Shown: positions 1-7,149, numbered from the stretch's first letter. The stretch: 20,639 nucleotides of DNA from Verrucomicrobia bacterium UBA1263 (GCA_002308515.1 DBVN01000015.1:131-20769); one strand, 5' to 3'. Notes: generated from the letters alone by a model not told the origin. Numbers and translations are program-made.

Positions 1-2
1 AA

Positions 3-335
3 CCCAAAACCTCCAAGTTCGAGCCGATGCCCGCTTCCGTATCGGGTTCCATCCTGTGCCATGTGTCGCAGATGAAGTGGTGCGAAAAGTCCGGTCAGTC
101 CCCGTTCTCCGACTTCCGCAGCGACCGCTGTAAACGTCTGACAGCCGATGTCGCCGCCAAAGCGGTGGAGATCCTGAACCGCTACGCGGAGTCCGAAGCC
201 GCGGAATTCAAGAGCGCGTCCACAGCCAATGCCCGCTGTGTGCAGTGCCACGGCAAGAAAGGCACCGCCGCCAATGTCAGCGCCAAGATGAACTGCATCC
301 CCTGCCACGGCGAAAAAGAAGATCACTATAACTAA
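3..335 (+). CDS. C_GCAxxG_C_C family / split-Soret-type di-heme cytochrome c, C-terminal part
   Basis: This gene is cut by the left edge of the window; the frame is open from base 3 and stops with TAA at 333-335, leaving about 110 residues. The tail carries two CxxCH heme c attachment motifs, CVQCH and CIPCH, 19 residues apart. The part before them has Cys residues in the context SILCHV..KWCEKSG..DRCKRLTADVA, which I recognise from the C_GCAxxG_C_C / split-Soret cytochrome c family of anaerobes. Members carry two c-type hemes per monomer and are thought to act in electron transfer outside the cytoplasm. The N-terminal signal and remaining cysteines would lie to the left of the window. It ends 17 bp before pyrF, so the two are probably co-transcribed although functionally unrelated. 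The family call is from motif memory; the heme motifs are directly visible. Confidence 0.78.
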   Translation, partial: PKTSKFEPMPASVSGSILCHVSQMKWCEKSGQSPFSDFRSDRCKRLTADVAAKAVEILNRYAESEAAEFKSASTANARCVQCHGKKGTAANVSAKMNCIPCHGEKEDHYN

Positions 336-352
336 AATCTAACTGATTGACC

Positions 353-1081
353 ATGAACGATTTTTTATCTACAAAAAACATCCCCGTCCGGGAACGTCTC
401 ATCTTCGCGATGGATCTGCCCAGTGTGGCCGCCGCGGAAGAAATGATAGACCGTCTGGGCGACTCCGTTCTGTTCTACAAGCTGGGCTTGCAGATGTTCA
501 TGACCGGCGGCTACTTCCAGCTGGTCGAAAAACTCCAGAAACTGGGGAAAAAGATCTTCGTGGATCTCAAATTCTTTGACGTTCCCGAAACCGTCAAGAA
601 CGCCGTGGAACAGCTCCAGAGCCGTGGTGTGACCTTTGCCACCGTTCACGGCAATGACGACATCATGCGCGCGGCGGCAGCGGCCAAAGGTTCTACCAAG
701 ATCCTGGCTGTGACCGTGTTGACCAGTCTGGACAAAGGTGACATGGAAGACCTGGGCTTCAAATGCGACGTGGCGGAACTGGTCCTTTCCAGGGCTCGGC
801 GCGCGCTGGCTCTGGGATGCGACGGAGTGATCTCCAGCGGTCTGGAAGCCCGTAAACTGCGCAAAGGTGTGGATGACAAACTGATCGTCATCACTCCGGG
901 GATCCGTCCGGCCTCTAACACAGCGGTCAAAGACGACCAGAAACGTGTTGTCACCGTGCAGGATGCCTTCATGAACGGAGCCGATTACATCGTTGTGGGA
1001 CGCCCGATCCGCGCGGCAGCCGATCCCAAAGCCGCAGCCGAAGAGATCCAGCGTCAGATCGCCGAAGTTTTCAAACAATAA
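353..1081 (+). CDS. pyrF: Orotidine 5'-phosphate decarboxylase
   Basis: The product decarboxylates orotidine monophosphate to UMP, the last step of pyrimidine nucleotide synthesis, in the cytoplasm. It has 242 residues, normal for bacterial PyrF. Visible family motifs are FAMDLPS near residue 19, the catalytic DxKxxD motif as DLKFFD at 71-76, TPGIRP as the phosphate-side loop, and GADYIVVGRPI near the C terminus with the phosphate-binding Arg. A TTG at 347 lies in frame, but the ATG at 353 gives the usual N terminus and I chose it; neither has a strong Shine-Dalgarno. The gene sits 17 bp after the cytochrome gene and 12 bp before a small secreted-protein gene, so a three-gene operon is likely. 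A long antisense frame over the same stretch is a shadow. Confidence 0.97.
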   Translation: MNDFLSTKNIPVRERLIFAMDLPSVAAAEEMIDRLGDSVLFYKLGLQMFMTGGYFQLVEKLQKLGKKIFVDLKFFDVPETVKNAVEQLQSRGVTFATVHGNDDIMRAAAAAKGSTKILAVTVLTSLDKGDMEDLGFKCDVAELVLSRARRALALGCDGVISSGLEARKLRKGVDDKLIVITPGIRPASNTAVKDDQKRVVTVQDAFMNGADYIVVGRPIRAAADPKAAAEEIQRQIAEVFKQ

Positions 1082-1093
1082 CCCATTCAACCT

Positions 1094-1582
1094 ATGCGCC
1101 TTAAACTGAGCATCCTATTGACATTCCTCCTGGTCTTCAGCGTCCAGGCCGGTTCCGTGAAAATATTCAAAGTGCTTCCCCACTATCTGGACAAAGATGG
1201 ACACAATACACTCAGCCCCAGTTTGTTCGAGCGCGACCGCTATCAGGCGCTCCTGCGTCTGGATCAGACCAAATGCTTAACGATCCGCTTTGATGTGCAA
1301 TGGCGCAATACCCTGAAAAACTTTGACGACCTGAGCATCACCGTCGAAATGCGCGGCCCCAAAACTAATTCTCCAACAATCTCTTTCAGCGAAAAAATAT
1401 CCTCCAGAAAATCCATCTGGAGCCATTGGACAAAAATCAGGATCCCCGAAGAGAGTTTTCGGGAACTGGAGGGACTGGAGGCTTGGCGTGTTCTGATCAA
1501 GGACGGCGATGAAGTCTTGAAAGAAGAACGATCTTTCATGTGGGATCCGACCCCGGATCCATCCCTTATCAAAACAGAATAA
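1094..1582 (+). CDS. Small secreted protein of unknown function
   Basis: A 162-residue protein with a clear signal peptide (MRLKLSILLTFLLVFSVQAG, cleavage near Ala19). The mature part has alternating hydrophobic and charged stretches suggesting beta strands (LTIRFDVQW, DLSITVEMRG, WTKIRIPEE, AWRVLIKDGDEVL), so an immunoglobulin-like or jelly-roll fold exported to the periplasm is plausible. No catalytic motif and no cysteine is visible in the mature part. I do not recognise a named family. It follows pyrF by 12 bp and has no terminator of its own in between, so it is probably the last gene of that transcript. Its TAA stop forms half of a perfect 10-bp palindrome shared with the stop of the convergent gene. 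Confidence 0.72.
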   Translation: MRLKLSILLTFLLVFSVQAGSVKIFKVLPHYLDKDGHNTLSPSLFERDRYQALLRLDQTKCLTIRFDVQWRNTLKNFDDLSITVEMRGPKTNSPTISFSEKISSRKSIWSHWTKIRIPEESFRELEGLEAWRVLIKDGDEVLKEERSFMWDPTPDPSLIKTE

Positions 1583-1586
1583 GCGC

Positions 1587-2435
1587 TTACTGCTGAACCT
1601 TTTCCTCTTTCCATCGGAAATCCGGCTTCTCCGCGTGGAAACGCTGTCTGCGTTCGGGGCTTTCCGGCGTGTAAATCTCGTAGTCCAAAGGCTTTTGGCT
1701 GTAAACGCCGCCCAGAGTACGCTTGACTCGATGGAGCATCTTCACTGCTGGCTTCAGCATCCGCAGCAGACGCGGTGCCTGCTCCGCCATGCGGATCCTC
1801 TCCGGGATCGCCCGCTCGTCATTGCTGAGATTCTTGCCGGTGATCGTAAAAGCGGAAGTATATTCGGGCAGGATCGCCATTTTGACCCCTTGCCTGAGCG
1901 CGCGGCAAATCAGCTCGGCATCCCCCAGCACCCGATAGCTGGGATCAAAATACAGACCGTATCTCTCGATCGCCTCGCGACGGTAAAAAGTCGCGCAGGT
2001 CAGTGTGCATAAATGGGATATCTGGGTATGGAGCAGATCCGGCAGAAGTGTTTTACGGTAGCAGAGAAGCTCGCCGCAGATATCCAGAACCAGCGCGTAA
2101 GCAAACGCCATTTCCACCTTTGGATGAGTCTCGAAAAAACGGATCGCCTTGTCCAGCGCGCCGGGCAGCAGCTGTTCATCGCTGTTCAAATGCAAGACCA
2201 GCTCGCCCTGAGCCTTGCGGAACCCGCGGTTGATCGCGTCATACATCCCGTTGTCGTGCTCACGAATATATTGGACACTCTCCCATTTTGAAGCGCATTC
2301 CGCGGTGCCGTCCGTGGAACCTCCGTCCTGGATGATATGCTCCAGGACTGCCGGCTTCTGATCTGCCACCGAGCGGACACAATACTCCATCCAGGGCATC
2401 CCATTAAAGACCGGCGTGACGACTGAAAACTTCAT
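1587..2435 (-). CDS. Family 2 glycosyltransferase
   Basis: A 282-residue GT-A fold glycosyltransferase, expected to work at the inner face of the cytoplasmic membrane and move a sugar from a nucleotide-sugar donor onto a polysaccharide intermediate. The GT2 nucleotide-binding start is SVVTPVFNG at 4-12, followed by DGGSTDGT at 37-44, REHDNGMYDAINRG around 58-71 and the metal-binding DxD-like site NSDE at 84-87. The stretch resembles the WcaE/WcaA type of GT2 enzymes, but the acceptor and donor cannot be read from sequence. Its ATG overlaps the TGA of the upstream membrane-protein gene (ATGA, 2435-2432), which implies translational coupling and a shared pathway, probably cell-surface polysaccharide assembly. 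No transmembrane segments are seen. Confidence 0.9.
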   Translation of the reverse strand: MKFSVVTPVFNGMPWMEYCVRSVADQKPAVLEHIIQDGGSTDGTAECASKWESVQYIREHDNGMYDAINRGFRKAQGELVLHLNSDEQLLPGALDKAIRFFETHPKVEMAFAYALVLDICGELLCYRKTLLPDLLHTQISHLCTLTCATFYRREAIERYGLYFDPSYRVLGDAELICRALRQGVKMAILPEYTSAFTITGKNLSNDERAIPERIRMAEQAPRLLRMLKPAVKMLHRVKRTLGGVYSQKPLDYEIYTPESPERRQRFHAEKPDFRWKEEKVQQ

Positions 2436-4081
2436 TTCTCTGCGGGATCGTCCCCACGCTCATCGCGAGCCGGAGCCGGTAAAGCGGAAGTATCTCTGTC
2501 AGAAGGGAAACGATGCAGCGGGAAAGAACTGGGCTTGAAGGCCGGCTCCGTTGGAAGCCCGGCGGCTTCCAATTCCATATAGTCCTGCTGTTCTTCCTCT
2601 TCCTCGCTCACCCACGGCTGTCTCCGCGGCGCTCCGTTGATGGCCAGACTCAGCCCCAGGATGCCGGCAAACGTTGCCATATCCGATGCCACCGCGCCAA
2701 AGAAGAACCAGAAGTAAATCACACGCACTGTGAACAATGCCAGCAGACCTTGATTGATCGTTTGAAAGTCCGGGTCGCCGTACTTACATTGCAGATAGAG
2801 CATCCTTATCCCAAATATATTGATCAGTACAAAGCCGATAACACCCCAGATGCCCAGCGGGATGACCACCGACAGAGGTCCGCTGTGATAGTCACCCGTG
2901 ATCACGGCGAAATCCTCAGACTGCAGGAAACCGCGGCGCACAGATTCATCAGCCAGATGGACATCAGACGCGTCATACACGAACCCCTTGCCCAGCAGGA
3001 GATAATCCCCTATCTGCGGCCACAGCACCGACCAGATCTTCAAGCGCCATTCGATCGAAGCGTCCGCGTCAGCTTTGGCCGCCAGATCGATCTTCAAACC
3101 GGGTAAAAAGCTCACACAACGCTGGAAAGAAGACGGCAGCATCTGCACAAACGGATAGAGCAGCGCCAAACTGATTATCCCTGAGGCGATCATGATCCAG
3201 AGATATTTCGTTCTGTAAAGCTTCTCCAGGAAAAACTGAAAGGCAAAAATCAAAATGTACAAAATGATCGTCGAGCGGAAACCGCCGGTCATACTGCCAA
3301 CGATAACAAGGAACAAAGTCAGGAGCCGCAAAGGATGATTTAAATCAAAGATTCCCCGTATCCCGTAGCGCACCATCATGTAAAAATAGACACCCATCAG
3401 AGCGAATCCCACACCGCCCAGACGGGTCACTTCCGCGTACAGGTAATCGGCCTGAGCCTGACCGACCGCGTAATCCGCCGGCACAAACAGGTACAGGAAC
3501 CAGAAGTTGGGACCCATCATGTAAACCACGTTACTGAAGATCAGGGTCAGCGTGGTGATGAAAAACAGCAGCACACATACCCCCACTCGGCGCTTGGGTA
3601 TCCTCACAAAGCTGAGAGCGAAATAACCGATGACCGCGATCAAAATATAGACAAATGCCTTGCCGCCATAGTTTTGACTACCCAGTGCCTTCATACCGAC
3701 ACCTCCCCGCAGCATACCCGTCATGATCGCCGTAAAGGCAAAAAAGAGCATCGAAAGCGAAAGCGGTTTATATGATATGAGCGGCTTTCGGTGGACGATG
3801 CGTGCCATCATGGTCAGCACGATGCTGAACAACGCCACCACATACCACACCTTGGGCAGGCCGGGCAGGAATCCCAGCGTAAAAGCAGCGTTCCATGTAG
3901 CCACCAGCGCGATATGATGATAATTCATCATCAAGGGCAGCATCATGATACAAAAGAGCAAGGCGATCAGCATGTAACCTCTGGCTCCCGAAGGTGCCCC
4001 AATGAAATATCCCAGCAGCAGAACCGCGGGGATCAGCACCCCGTAAGTCACTAAAGTTCGTTGAAATTTTAAACTATCCAC
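2432..4081 (-). CDS. O-antigen polymerase/ligase-like integral membrane protein
   Basis: A 549-residue protein with about a dozen hydrophobic helices between residues 12 and 480, resembling the Wzy/WaaL (O-antigen ligase) superfamily, which joins or polymerises lipid-linked glycans at the periplasmic face. Supporting signs are the loop VGSMTGGFRST, which matches the 'TGSRG'-like motif before a helix, and the late motif DYHSGPLSVVIPLGIWGVIGF, which matches the family's 'H(N)..L..L...G..G' pattern after the large periplasmic loop. The last about 65 residues are hydrophilic, with an acidic/Gln run (EEEEEQQ) and a Pro/Ala/Asp-rich end, probably a cytoplasmic tail. The start is a GTG at 4081 without a clear ribosome binding site. 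It is transcribed ahead of the overlapping GT2 gene. Polymerase and ligase cannot be separated from sequence alone. Confidence 0.8.
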   Translation of the reverse strand: MDSLKFQRTLVTYGVLIPAVLLLGYFIGAPSGARGYMLIALLFCIMMLPLMMNYHHIALVATWNAAFTLGFLPGLPKVWYVVALFSIVLTMMARIVHRKPLISYKPLSLSMLFFAFTAIMTGMLRGGVGMKALGSQNYGGKAFVYILIAVIGYFALSFVRIPKRRVGVCVLLFFITTLTLIFSNVVYMMGPNFWFLYLFVPADYAVGQAQADYLYAEVTRLGGVGFALMGVYFYMMVRYGIRGIFDLNHPLRLLTLFLVIVGSMTGGFRSTIILYILIFAFQFFLEKLYRTKYLWIMIASGIISLALLYPFVQMLPSSFQRCVSFLPGLKIDLAAKADADASIEWRLKIWSVLWPQIGDYLLLGKGFVYDASDVHLADESVRRGFLQSEDFAVITGDYHSGPLSVVIPLGIWGVIGFVLINIFGIRMLYLQCKYGDPDFQTINQGLLALFTVRVIYFWFFFGAVASDMATFAGILGLSLAINGAPRRQPWVSEEEEEQQDYMELEAAGLPTEPAFKPSSFPLHRFPSDRDTSALPAPARDERGDDPAEK

Positions 4082-4263
4082 AGCATTTATCTATTAACAG
4101 CAACCGGCTCTAAACAATAAGATTGCGCCGGCAACACGCCGCTGGCGGTCAGGATACTCTTTTTTCAGGGAAAATTGAAGCTTTTTATAGCGGAGACAGA
4201 GAGCAAATTTTTTCCCGAAAAAGATTGCCAAAAAGGATTTTTCTGATTTTACTAAGTGCTGTC

Positions 4264-6522
4264 ATGTTGAATGGAATAAATATTTTCAAACGTCATGCCT
4301 CCTGGGGGATGATCGCGGCCTTATGCGTATCCGCTCTCACCTTCCAGGCGGAAGCGGCCTTCATTTCCAACGGCCAGTCGGATTATCAGATCGTTCTCAG
4401 CCAGGATGCCATCCCAGCGGAAGTCACCGCGGCAAAGGAACTCCAAAGCTATCTTCAGAAGATCACGGATGTCAAGCTCCCGATCGTTTCGGAGAGATCA
4501 GAGAAACCGGCCATCTTCGTGGGACAGTCCAAAGAGATCGCGCAAGCCTTTGGCGGACTGGATTTTTCTACATTGAGACAGGACGAGATCCTGCTCAAGA
4601 CCTCCGGGGATGATCTTTTTCTGTCCGGTGACCGTCCCAGAGGCACCATCTATGCGGTGTATGAACTTCTGGAAAAGGAGTTCGGAGTGCGTTTCTGGAG
4701 CTATGACGCGACAGATATTCCTCAAACCAAAACACTTGAACTGCCAAAGCTCGATATCCGCTACGCGCCGACACTTTTCTATCGGGAAGCCTTTTATGAT
4801 ATGTTCATGGGCAATCCGGCTTTCAACGCCCAGCGCCATATCAACGGCCACTGGACCAGTGTTCCTCCGGAATGGGGCGATCATCTGACGATCCACGGCT
4901 TCTGCCATACATTCGACCAATACCTGCCCAGCAAAACTTATTTCAAGGATCATCCGGAATGGTACACTTACCGGGACGGCGACCGTCAAAACGGTTATTT
5001 CCAGCTGTGCCTGACCAATGAGGAAATGCGCAAGGCATTGCTGGATGTCGTGCTGACCCGTCTGCGCAAGGAACCAAACACACGCATCATTGACGTGAGC
5101 CAGAATGACAATCAATCCTTCTGCCAATGCGAGAAATGCGAAGCCTTTGTCAAAGAACACGGCAATCAGTCCGATCTGCTGATCGACCTGGTCAATTATA
5201 TCGCTGATGCCATCAAGGATGAATTCCCCAATACGATCGTCGAGACTCTGGCCTATCAATACACCCGTTCCGCGCCAAAGAGCATCTTCCCCCACGACAA
5301 CGTCATGATCCGTCTGTGCAGCATCGAGTGTTCTTTCAATTATCCGCTTGATTCCGAGATGAATAAAACATTCTCGGACGATGTAAAGAACTGGTGCCGG
5401 ATCGCCCCGACGCTCTTCATCTGGAATTATGTGACCGATTTCAGCAAGTACTATCTGCCTCAGCCCAACTGGGAAAACCTGCCCGGCGACATCCGGTTCC
5501 TGCTGGATCACAAGGTCCGCGGTCTCTTTGAGCAGGGTTCCAGCGGTCCGCGCAAGATCGCCGATCTGCCGGAGCTGCGCGCTTATCTGCTGAGCCGCCT
5601 GATGTGGGATCCTTCTCAGGACGAGAATGAGATCATCGCCGAATTCCTGAACGGATTCTACGGCCCGGCCGCTCTGGAGATCCTTCAGTACATCGACCTG
5701 ATGAAGAAAGCCGTCGCGTCTCATCCGGATTACCGGCTCACCTGCTATGCCAAAACGACCCGCGTCTGGCTCAGCGATAGCGACCTGATCGCGGCCTGGC
5801 GGATCATGAACCGCGCCAAGGCCAAGACGGCAAACGATCCCAAATACCAAAAACGGGTCGAGTTCGCGGCGCTTCCGATCACCTTTGCCCTGCTGGAACG
5901 TCCGGAGATGTTTGATTATCCCGAATTCAAGGACATAAATGTCGAGGAATTGATCAAAAAATCACTGGCTTCTTCCAGGGAAGCCGAGACACGCATCTTC
6001 AGCGAAGCCGGCAAGAGTTACGAAACTTTTGAAACGGAGCTGAAGCGCATGTACCCTCACCTGTCCACTCCGGAGGGTCCTAAACCCGTTGCTGTCGGCA
6101 ACCGTCAATGGTTCGCGGTCTCCGCCAAAAACTGCGCTCTTTCATTGCTGGGCCAGCTTGCCTTTCTGGATAACGACCCGGCCGGACTGAATGGCAAAGC
6201 CGCCCGCATGCCGGATTCCCACCATGAATGGGCTCTCCAGCTGCATAATCTGCCCAGAGGCGATTTTGAGGTCTTTGTTGAGATACGCTGCGATAATAAA
6301 GTGGACAAGGAGGTCTTTACCGCAGGTGTTTATAATGAAGAAAAAAGAGAAGAGCGTTCCGCCGCCGGCAAAGGCACCGAGATCGCCGGCAATGAATACA
6401 CGATCTTCAAGATCGCTGAATACAATATCGACAGCAATACTTACGTCTGGGTCGCTCCGGTGCAAGGCACGGGTGCCGGGAACATCTGGATCAACCGTAT
6501 TATTCTGGTAGAAAAAGAGTAA
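4264..6522 (+). CDS. Large secreted DUF4838 protein, glycoside-hydrolase-like
   Basis: Secreted protein of 752 residues from the ATG at 4264. The frame stays open up to a TTG at 4123, but only the internal start puts a signal peptide (hydrophobic IAALCVSALTFQAEAA) near the N terminus. The first about 110 mature residues (YQIVLSQ, AAKELQSYLQKITDVKLPIV, IFVGQS, GTIYAVYELLEKEFGVRFW) resemble the alpha-glucuronidase N-terminal domain that often precedes GH67 or GH20-like barrels. Next comes a DUF4838 domain with its hallmark NDNQSFCQCEKC (Cys at 287, 289, 292) and WNYVTDFSKYYLPQPNW. The C-terminal about 150 residues look like a beta-rich carbohydrate-binding module. A role in breaking down or binding a glycan is inferred; substrate unknown. 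It is divergent from the polysaccharide cluster and ends in a strong terminator. Confidence 0.85.
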   Translation: MLNGINIFKRHASWGMIAALCVSALTFQAEAAFISNGQSDYQIVLSQDAIPAEVTAAKELQSYLQKITDVKLPIVSERSEKPAIFVGQSKEIAQAFGGLDFSTLRQDEILLKTSGDDLFLSGDRPRGTIYAVYELLEKEFGVRFWSYDATDIPQTKTLELPKLDIRYAPTLFYREAFYDMFMGNPAFNAQRHINGHWTSVPPEWGDHLTIHGFCHTFDQYLPSKTYFKDHPEWYTYRDGDRQNGYFQLCLTNEEMRKALLDVVLTRLRKEPNTRIIDVSQNDNQSFCQCEKCEAFVKEHGNQSDLLIDLVNYIADAIKDEFPNTIVETLAYQYTRSAPKSIFPHDNVMIRLCSIECSFNYPLDSEMNKTFSDDVKNWCRIAPTLFIWNYVTDFSKYYLPQPNWENLPGDIRFLLDHKVRGLFEQGSSGPRKIADLPELRAYLLSRLMWDPSQDENEIIAEFLNGFYGPAALEILQYIDLMKKAVASHPDYRLTCYAKTTRVWLSDSDLIAAWRIMNRAKAKTANDPKYQKRVEFAALPITFALLERPEMFDYPEFKDINVEELIKKSLASSREAETRIFSEAGKSYETFETELKRMYPHLSTPEGPKPVAVGNRQWFAVSAKNCALSLLGQLAFLDNDPAGLNGKAARMPDSHHEWALQLHNLPRGDFEVFVEIRCDNKVDKEVFTAGVYNEEKREERSAAGKGTEIAGNEYTIFKIAEYNIDSNTYVWVAPVQGTGAGNIWINRIILVEKE

Positions 6523-6547
6523 ACCGGGAAAAATTTAACATTCCGCA

Positions 6548-6577
6548 GAGACGGCCGATCCGGTCGTCTCTTTTTTT
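6548..6577 (+). terminator. Intrinsic terminator after the DUF4838 gene
   Basis: A 10-bp stem, GAGACGGCCG (6548-6557) with CGGTCGTCTC (6561-6570), has one G-U pair and a 3-base loop and is followed by seven T. It starts 25 bp after the stop codon, the right place to end that transcript. Confidence 0.9.
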
Positions 6578-6612
6578 AGAACCACGGATGGACACGGATA
6601 TACACAGATAAA
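6578..6612 (+). repeat. 'ACCACGGATGGACACGG' dispersed repeat, copy 1
   Basis: The stretch AGAACCACGGATGGACACGG continues with ATATACACAGATAA. Nearly the same sequence recurs at 6799-6837 and 13102-13138, and inverted at 13349-13366 and 13713-13749. Repeats of this wording are common between genes in PVC bacteria. Here it begins directly after the T-run of the terminator. Confidence 0.85.
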
Positions 6613-6637
6613 CTATTGAATAACAATATGTTTTGTA

Positions 6638-6690
6638 GAGACGTGCGACTCGCGCGTCTTTTTTTTCGCGTCTTTTTTTTCGCGTCTCCA
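6638..6690 (+). repeat. GAGACG hairpin repeat with expanded CGCGTC-T8 tandem unit
   Basis: A hairpin AGACGTGCG (6639-6647) / CGCGCGTCT (6651-6659) is followed by eight T. The 14-bp unit CGCGTC plus eight T then occurs twice in tandem (6653-6666, 6667-6680) with a third partial CGCGTCT. Related GAGACGCGCG... sequence lies inverted at 13658-13680 and a decayed ACGACGTTCGGCTC form at 7169-7182. It could act as a second terminator; the tandem copies look like slippage of the T-tract end. Confidence 0.75.
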
Positions 6691-6795
6691 TTCTGAAACC
6701 CCAACGGGGTGATTCGATAATAGCCGGGTTGGTGAGCGCAGCGTAACCCCCGGTAACGGTACCCTCCTAAATTCCTCACCCTGAAGGGGTGACCA
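6690..6795 (+). repeat. About 100-bp GC-rich palindromic repeat, copy A
   Basis: The element runs from ATTCTGAAACCCCAACGGGG through GATAATAGCCGGG, TGAGCGCAGCG and CCCCCGGTAACGG to TCACCCTGAAGGGGTGAC. Both ends are small hairpins (CCCCaaCGGGG and CACCCtgaaGGGGTG). It is the same family as copies B (7198-7297), C (12970-13072, inverted) and D (13245-13345, inverted). The structure is like REP elements, with no coding capacity of its own. Confidence 0.9.
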
Positions 6796-6798
6796 GAA

Positions 6799-6837
6799 AG
6801 AACCACGGATGGACACGGATATACACAGATATTGATA
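6799..6837 (+). repeat. 'ACCACGGATGGACACGG' dispersed repeat, copy 2
   Basis: It follows copy A by four bases and is identical to copy 1 over the first 32 bases. Its last bases, ATTGATA, supply the -35 box of the putative promoter at 6832-6860. Confidence 0.85.
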
Positions 6838-6860
6838 CCGGGGAACAAATCATGTAAACT
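6832..6860 (+). promoter_or_regulatory. Putative sigma-70 promoter for the 25-residue peptide unit
   Basis: TTGATA (6832-6837; 5 of 6 consensus) is followed after 17 bp by TAAACT (6855-6860; 4 of 6). Transcription would start near 6867 and run through a structured leader, a short ORF and a terminator ending near 7120. The -35 lies inside the end of a dispersed repeat. Read by eye; not tested. Confidence 0.5.
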
Positions 6861-6866
6861 CCATTC

Positions 6867-6998
6867 GATGCGGGTGAAAGCCCGGTGCTGAAGTCGTTGT
6901 TTTCATCAGTCCCACCTTTCCTGGGAACATTGTTGACCAATTTCAAAATGATTGGAAATAAATGAATACCTATAGGAAAGGTGGTGACAAAAAAAAGA
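6867..6998 (+). promoter_or_regulatory. Structured 5' leader that would hide the Shine-Dalgarno of the small ORF
   Basis: CCACCTTTCCT (6912-6922) is the exact complement of AGGAAAGGTGG (6974-6984). The stem extends by GTC (6909-6911) with GAC (6986-6988) across one bulged T, giving 14 base pairs. The 3' arm contains the ribosome binding sequence AGGTGGTGA, so the folded leader would block translation. Inside the loop is a small hairpin CCAAT (6937-6941) / ATTGG (6951-6955). Upstream, CGGGT-GAAA-GCCCG (6871-6884) forms a hairpin with a GNRA tetraloop. The spacing from ribosome site to ATG is 11 bases. Sequestration of the ribosome site by an upstream leader segment is typical of type I toxin mRNAs; its meaning here is inference. 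Confidence 0.6.
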
Positions 6999-7076
6999 AT
7001 GATTACAAACGATTATTTGTGCTCCGTCGCAATCATCCTAATTATCAGTTTAATACTGATAGTTAGACGGTATTAA
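6999..7076 (+). CDS. 25-residue single-helix hydrophobic peptide, type I toxin-like
   Basis: A short frame, ATG at 6999 to TAA at 7074-7076, encodes 25 residues: a short polar start (MITNDYLCS), a hydrophobic core (VAIILIISLILIV) long enough to enter a membrane, and a basic end (RRY). It is preceded by the near-ideal ribosome binding sequence AGGTGGTGA, better than any of the large genes here, and lies between a putative promoter and a terminator. Size, one membrane helix and basic end resemble type I toxins such as the Ibs, Ldr or Fst families, but I do not recognise a specific family and see no convincing antisense RNA promoter. Alternatives are a small membrane regulator protein or a leader peptide. 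It lies next to the PARIS-like gene, transcribed towards it, and between direct repeat copies A and B. Confidence 0.55.
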   Translation: MITNDYLCSVAIILIISLILIVRRY

Positions 7077-7087
7077 GACCGTCCATC

Positions 7088-7120
7088 CGTTTGGGGTGTT
7101 TGCGCGCCCCAAACGCTTTT
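7088..7120 (+). terminator. Intrinsic terminator after the 25-residue ORF
   Basis: A 9-bp perfect stem, CGTTTGGGG (7088-7096) with CCCCAAACG (7107-7115), can be extended by T-G and G-C pairs and is followed by CTTTT. A smaller hairpin GACGGT (7066-7071) / ACCGTC (7078-7083) covers the stop codon just before it. Confidence 0.85.
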
Positions 7121-7149
7121 AATTTACCTCATAAAACTCCTTTTTGCAA

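Noticed and set aside
365..1090. 241-codon open frame on the minus strand over pyrF
   Set aside because: It mirrors the codon pattern of pyrF, which has all family motifs; it is a shadow of a GC-rich coding strand.
4123..4263. 47-residue N-terminal extension of the DUF4838 protein starting at TTG
   Set aside because: It would bury the signal peptide behind a long charged segment, and the TTG has no ribosome binding site.
4498..5850. 450-codon open frame on the minus strand inside the DUF4838 gene
   Set aside because: Shadow frame. The plus-strand protein has a signal peptide and family motifs through this stretch; the minus frame shows no domain, and its start has no support.
6863..6895. 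Resemblance to group II intron domain V or a cobalamin riboswitch (CGGGTGAAAGCCCG with GAAA loop)
   Set aside because: Only the tetraloop hairpin fits. The AGC triad and lower helix of domain V are missing, and the other conserved B12-box elements are absent.
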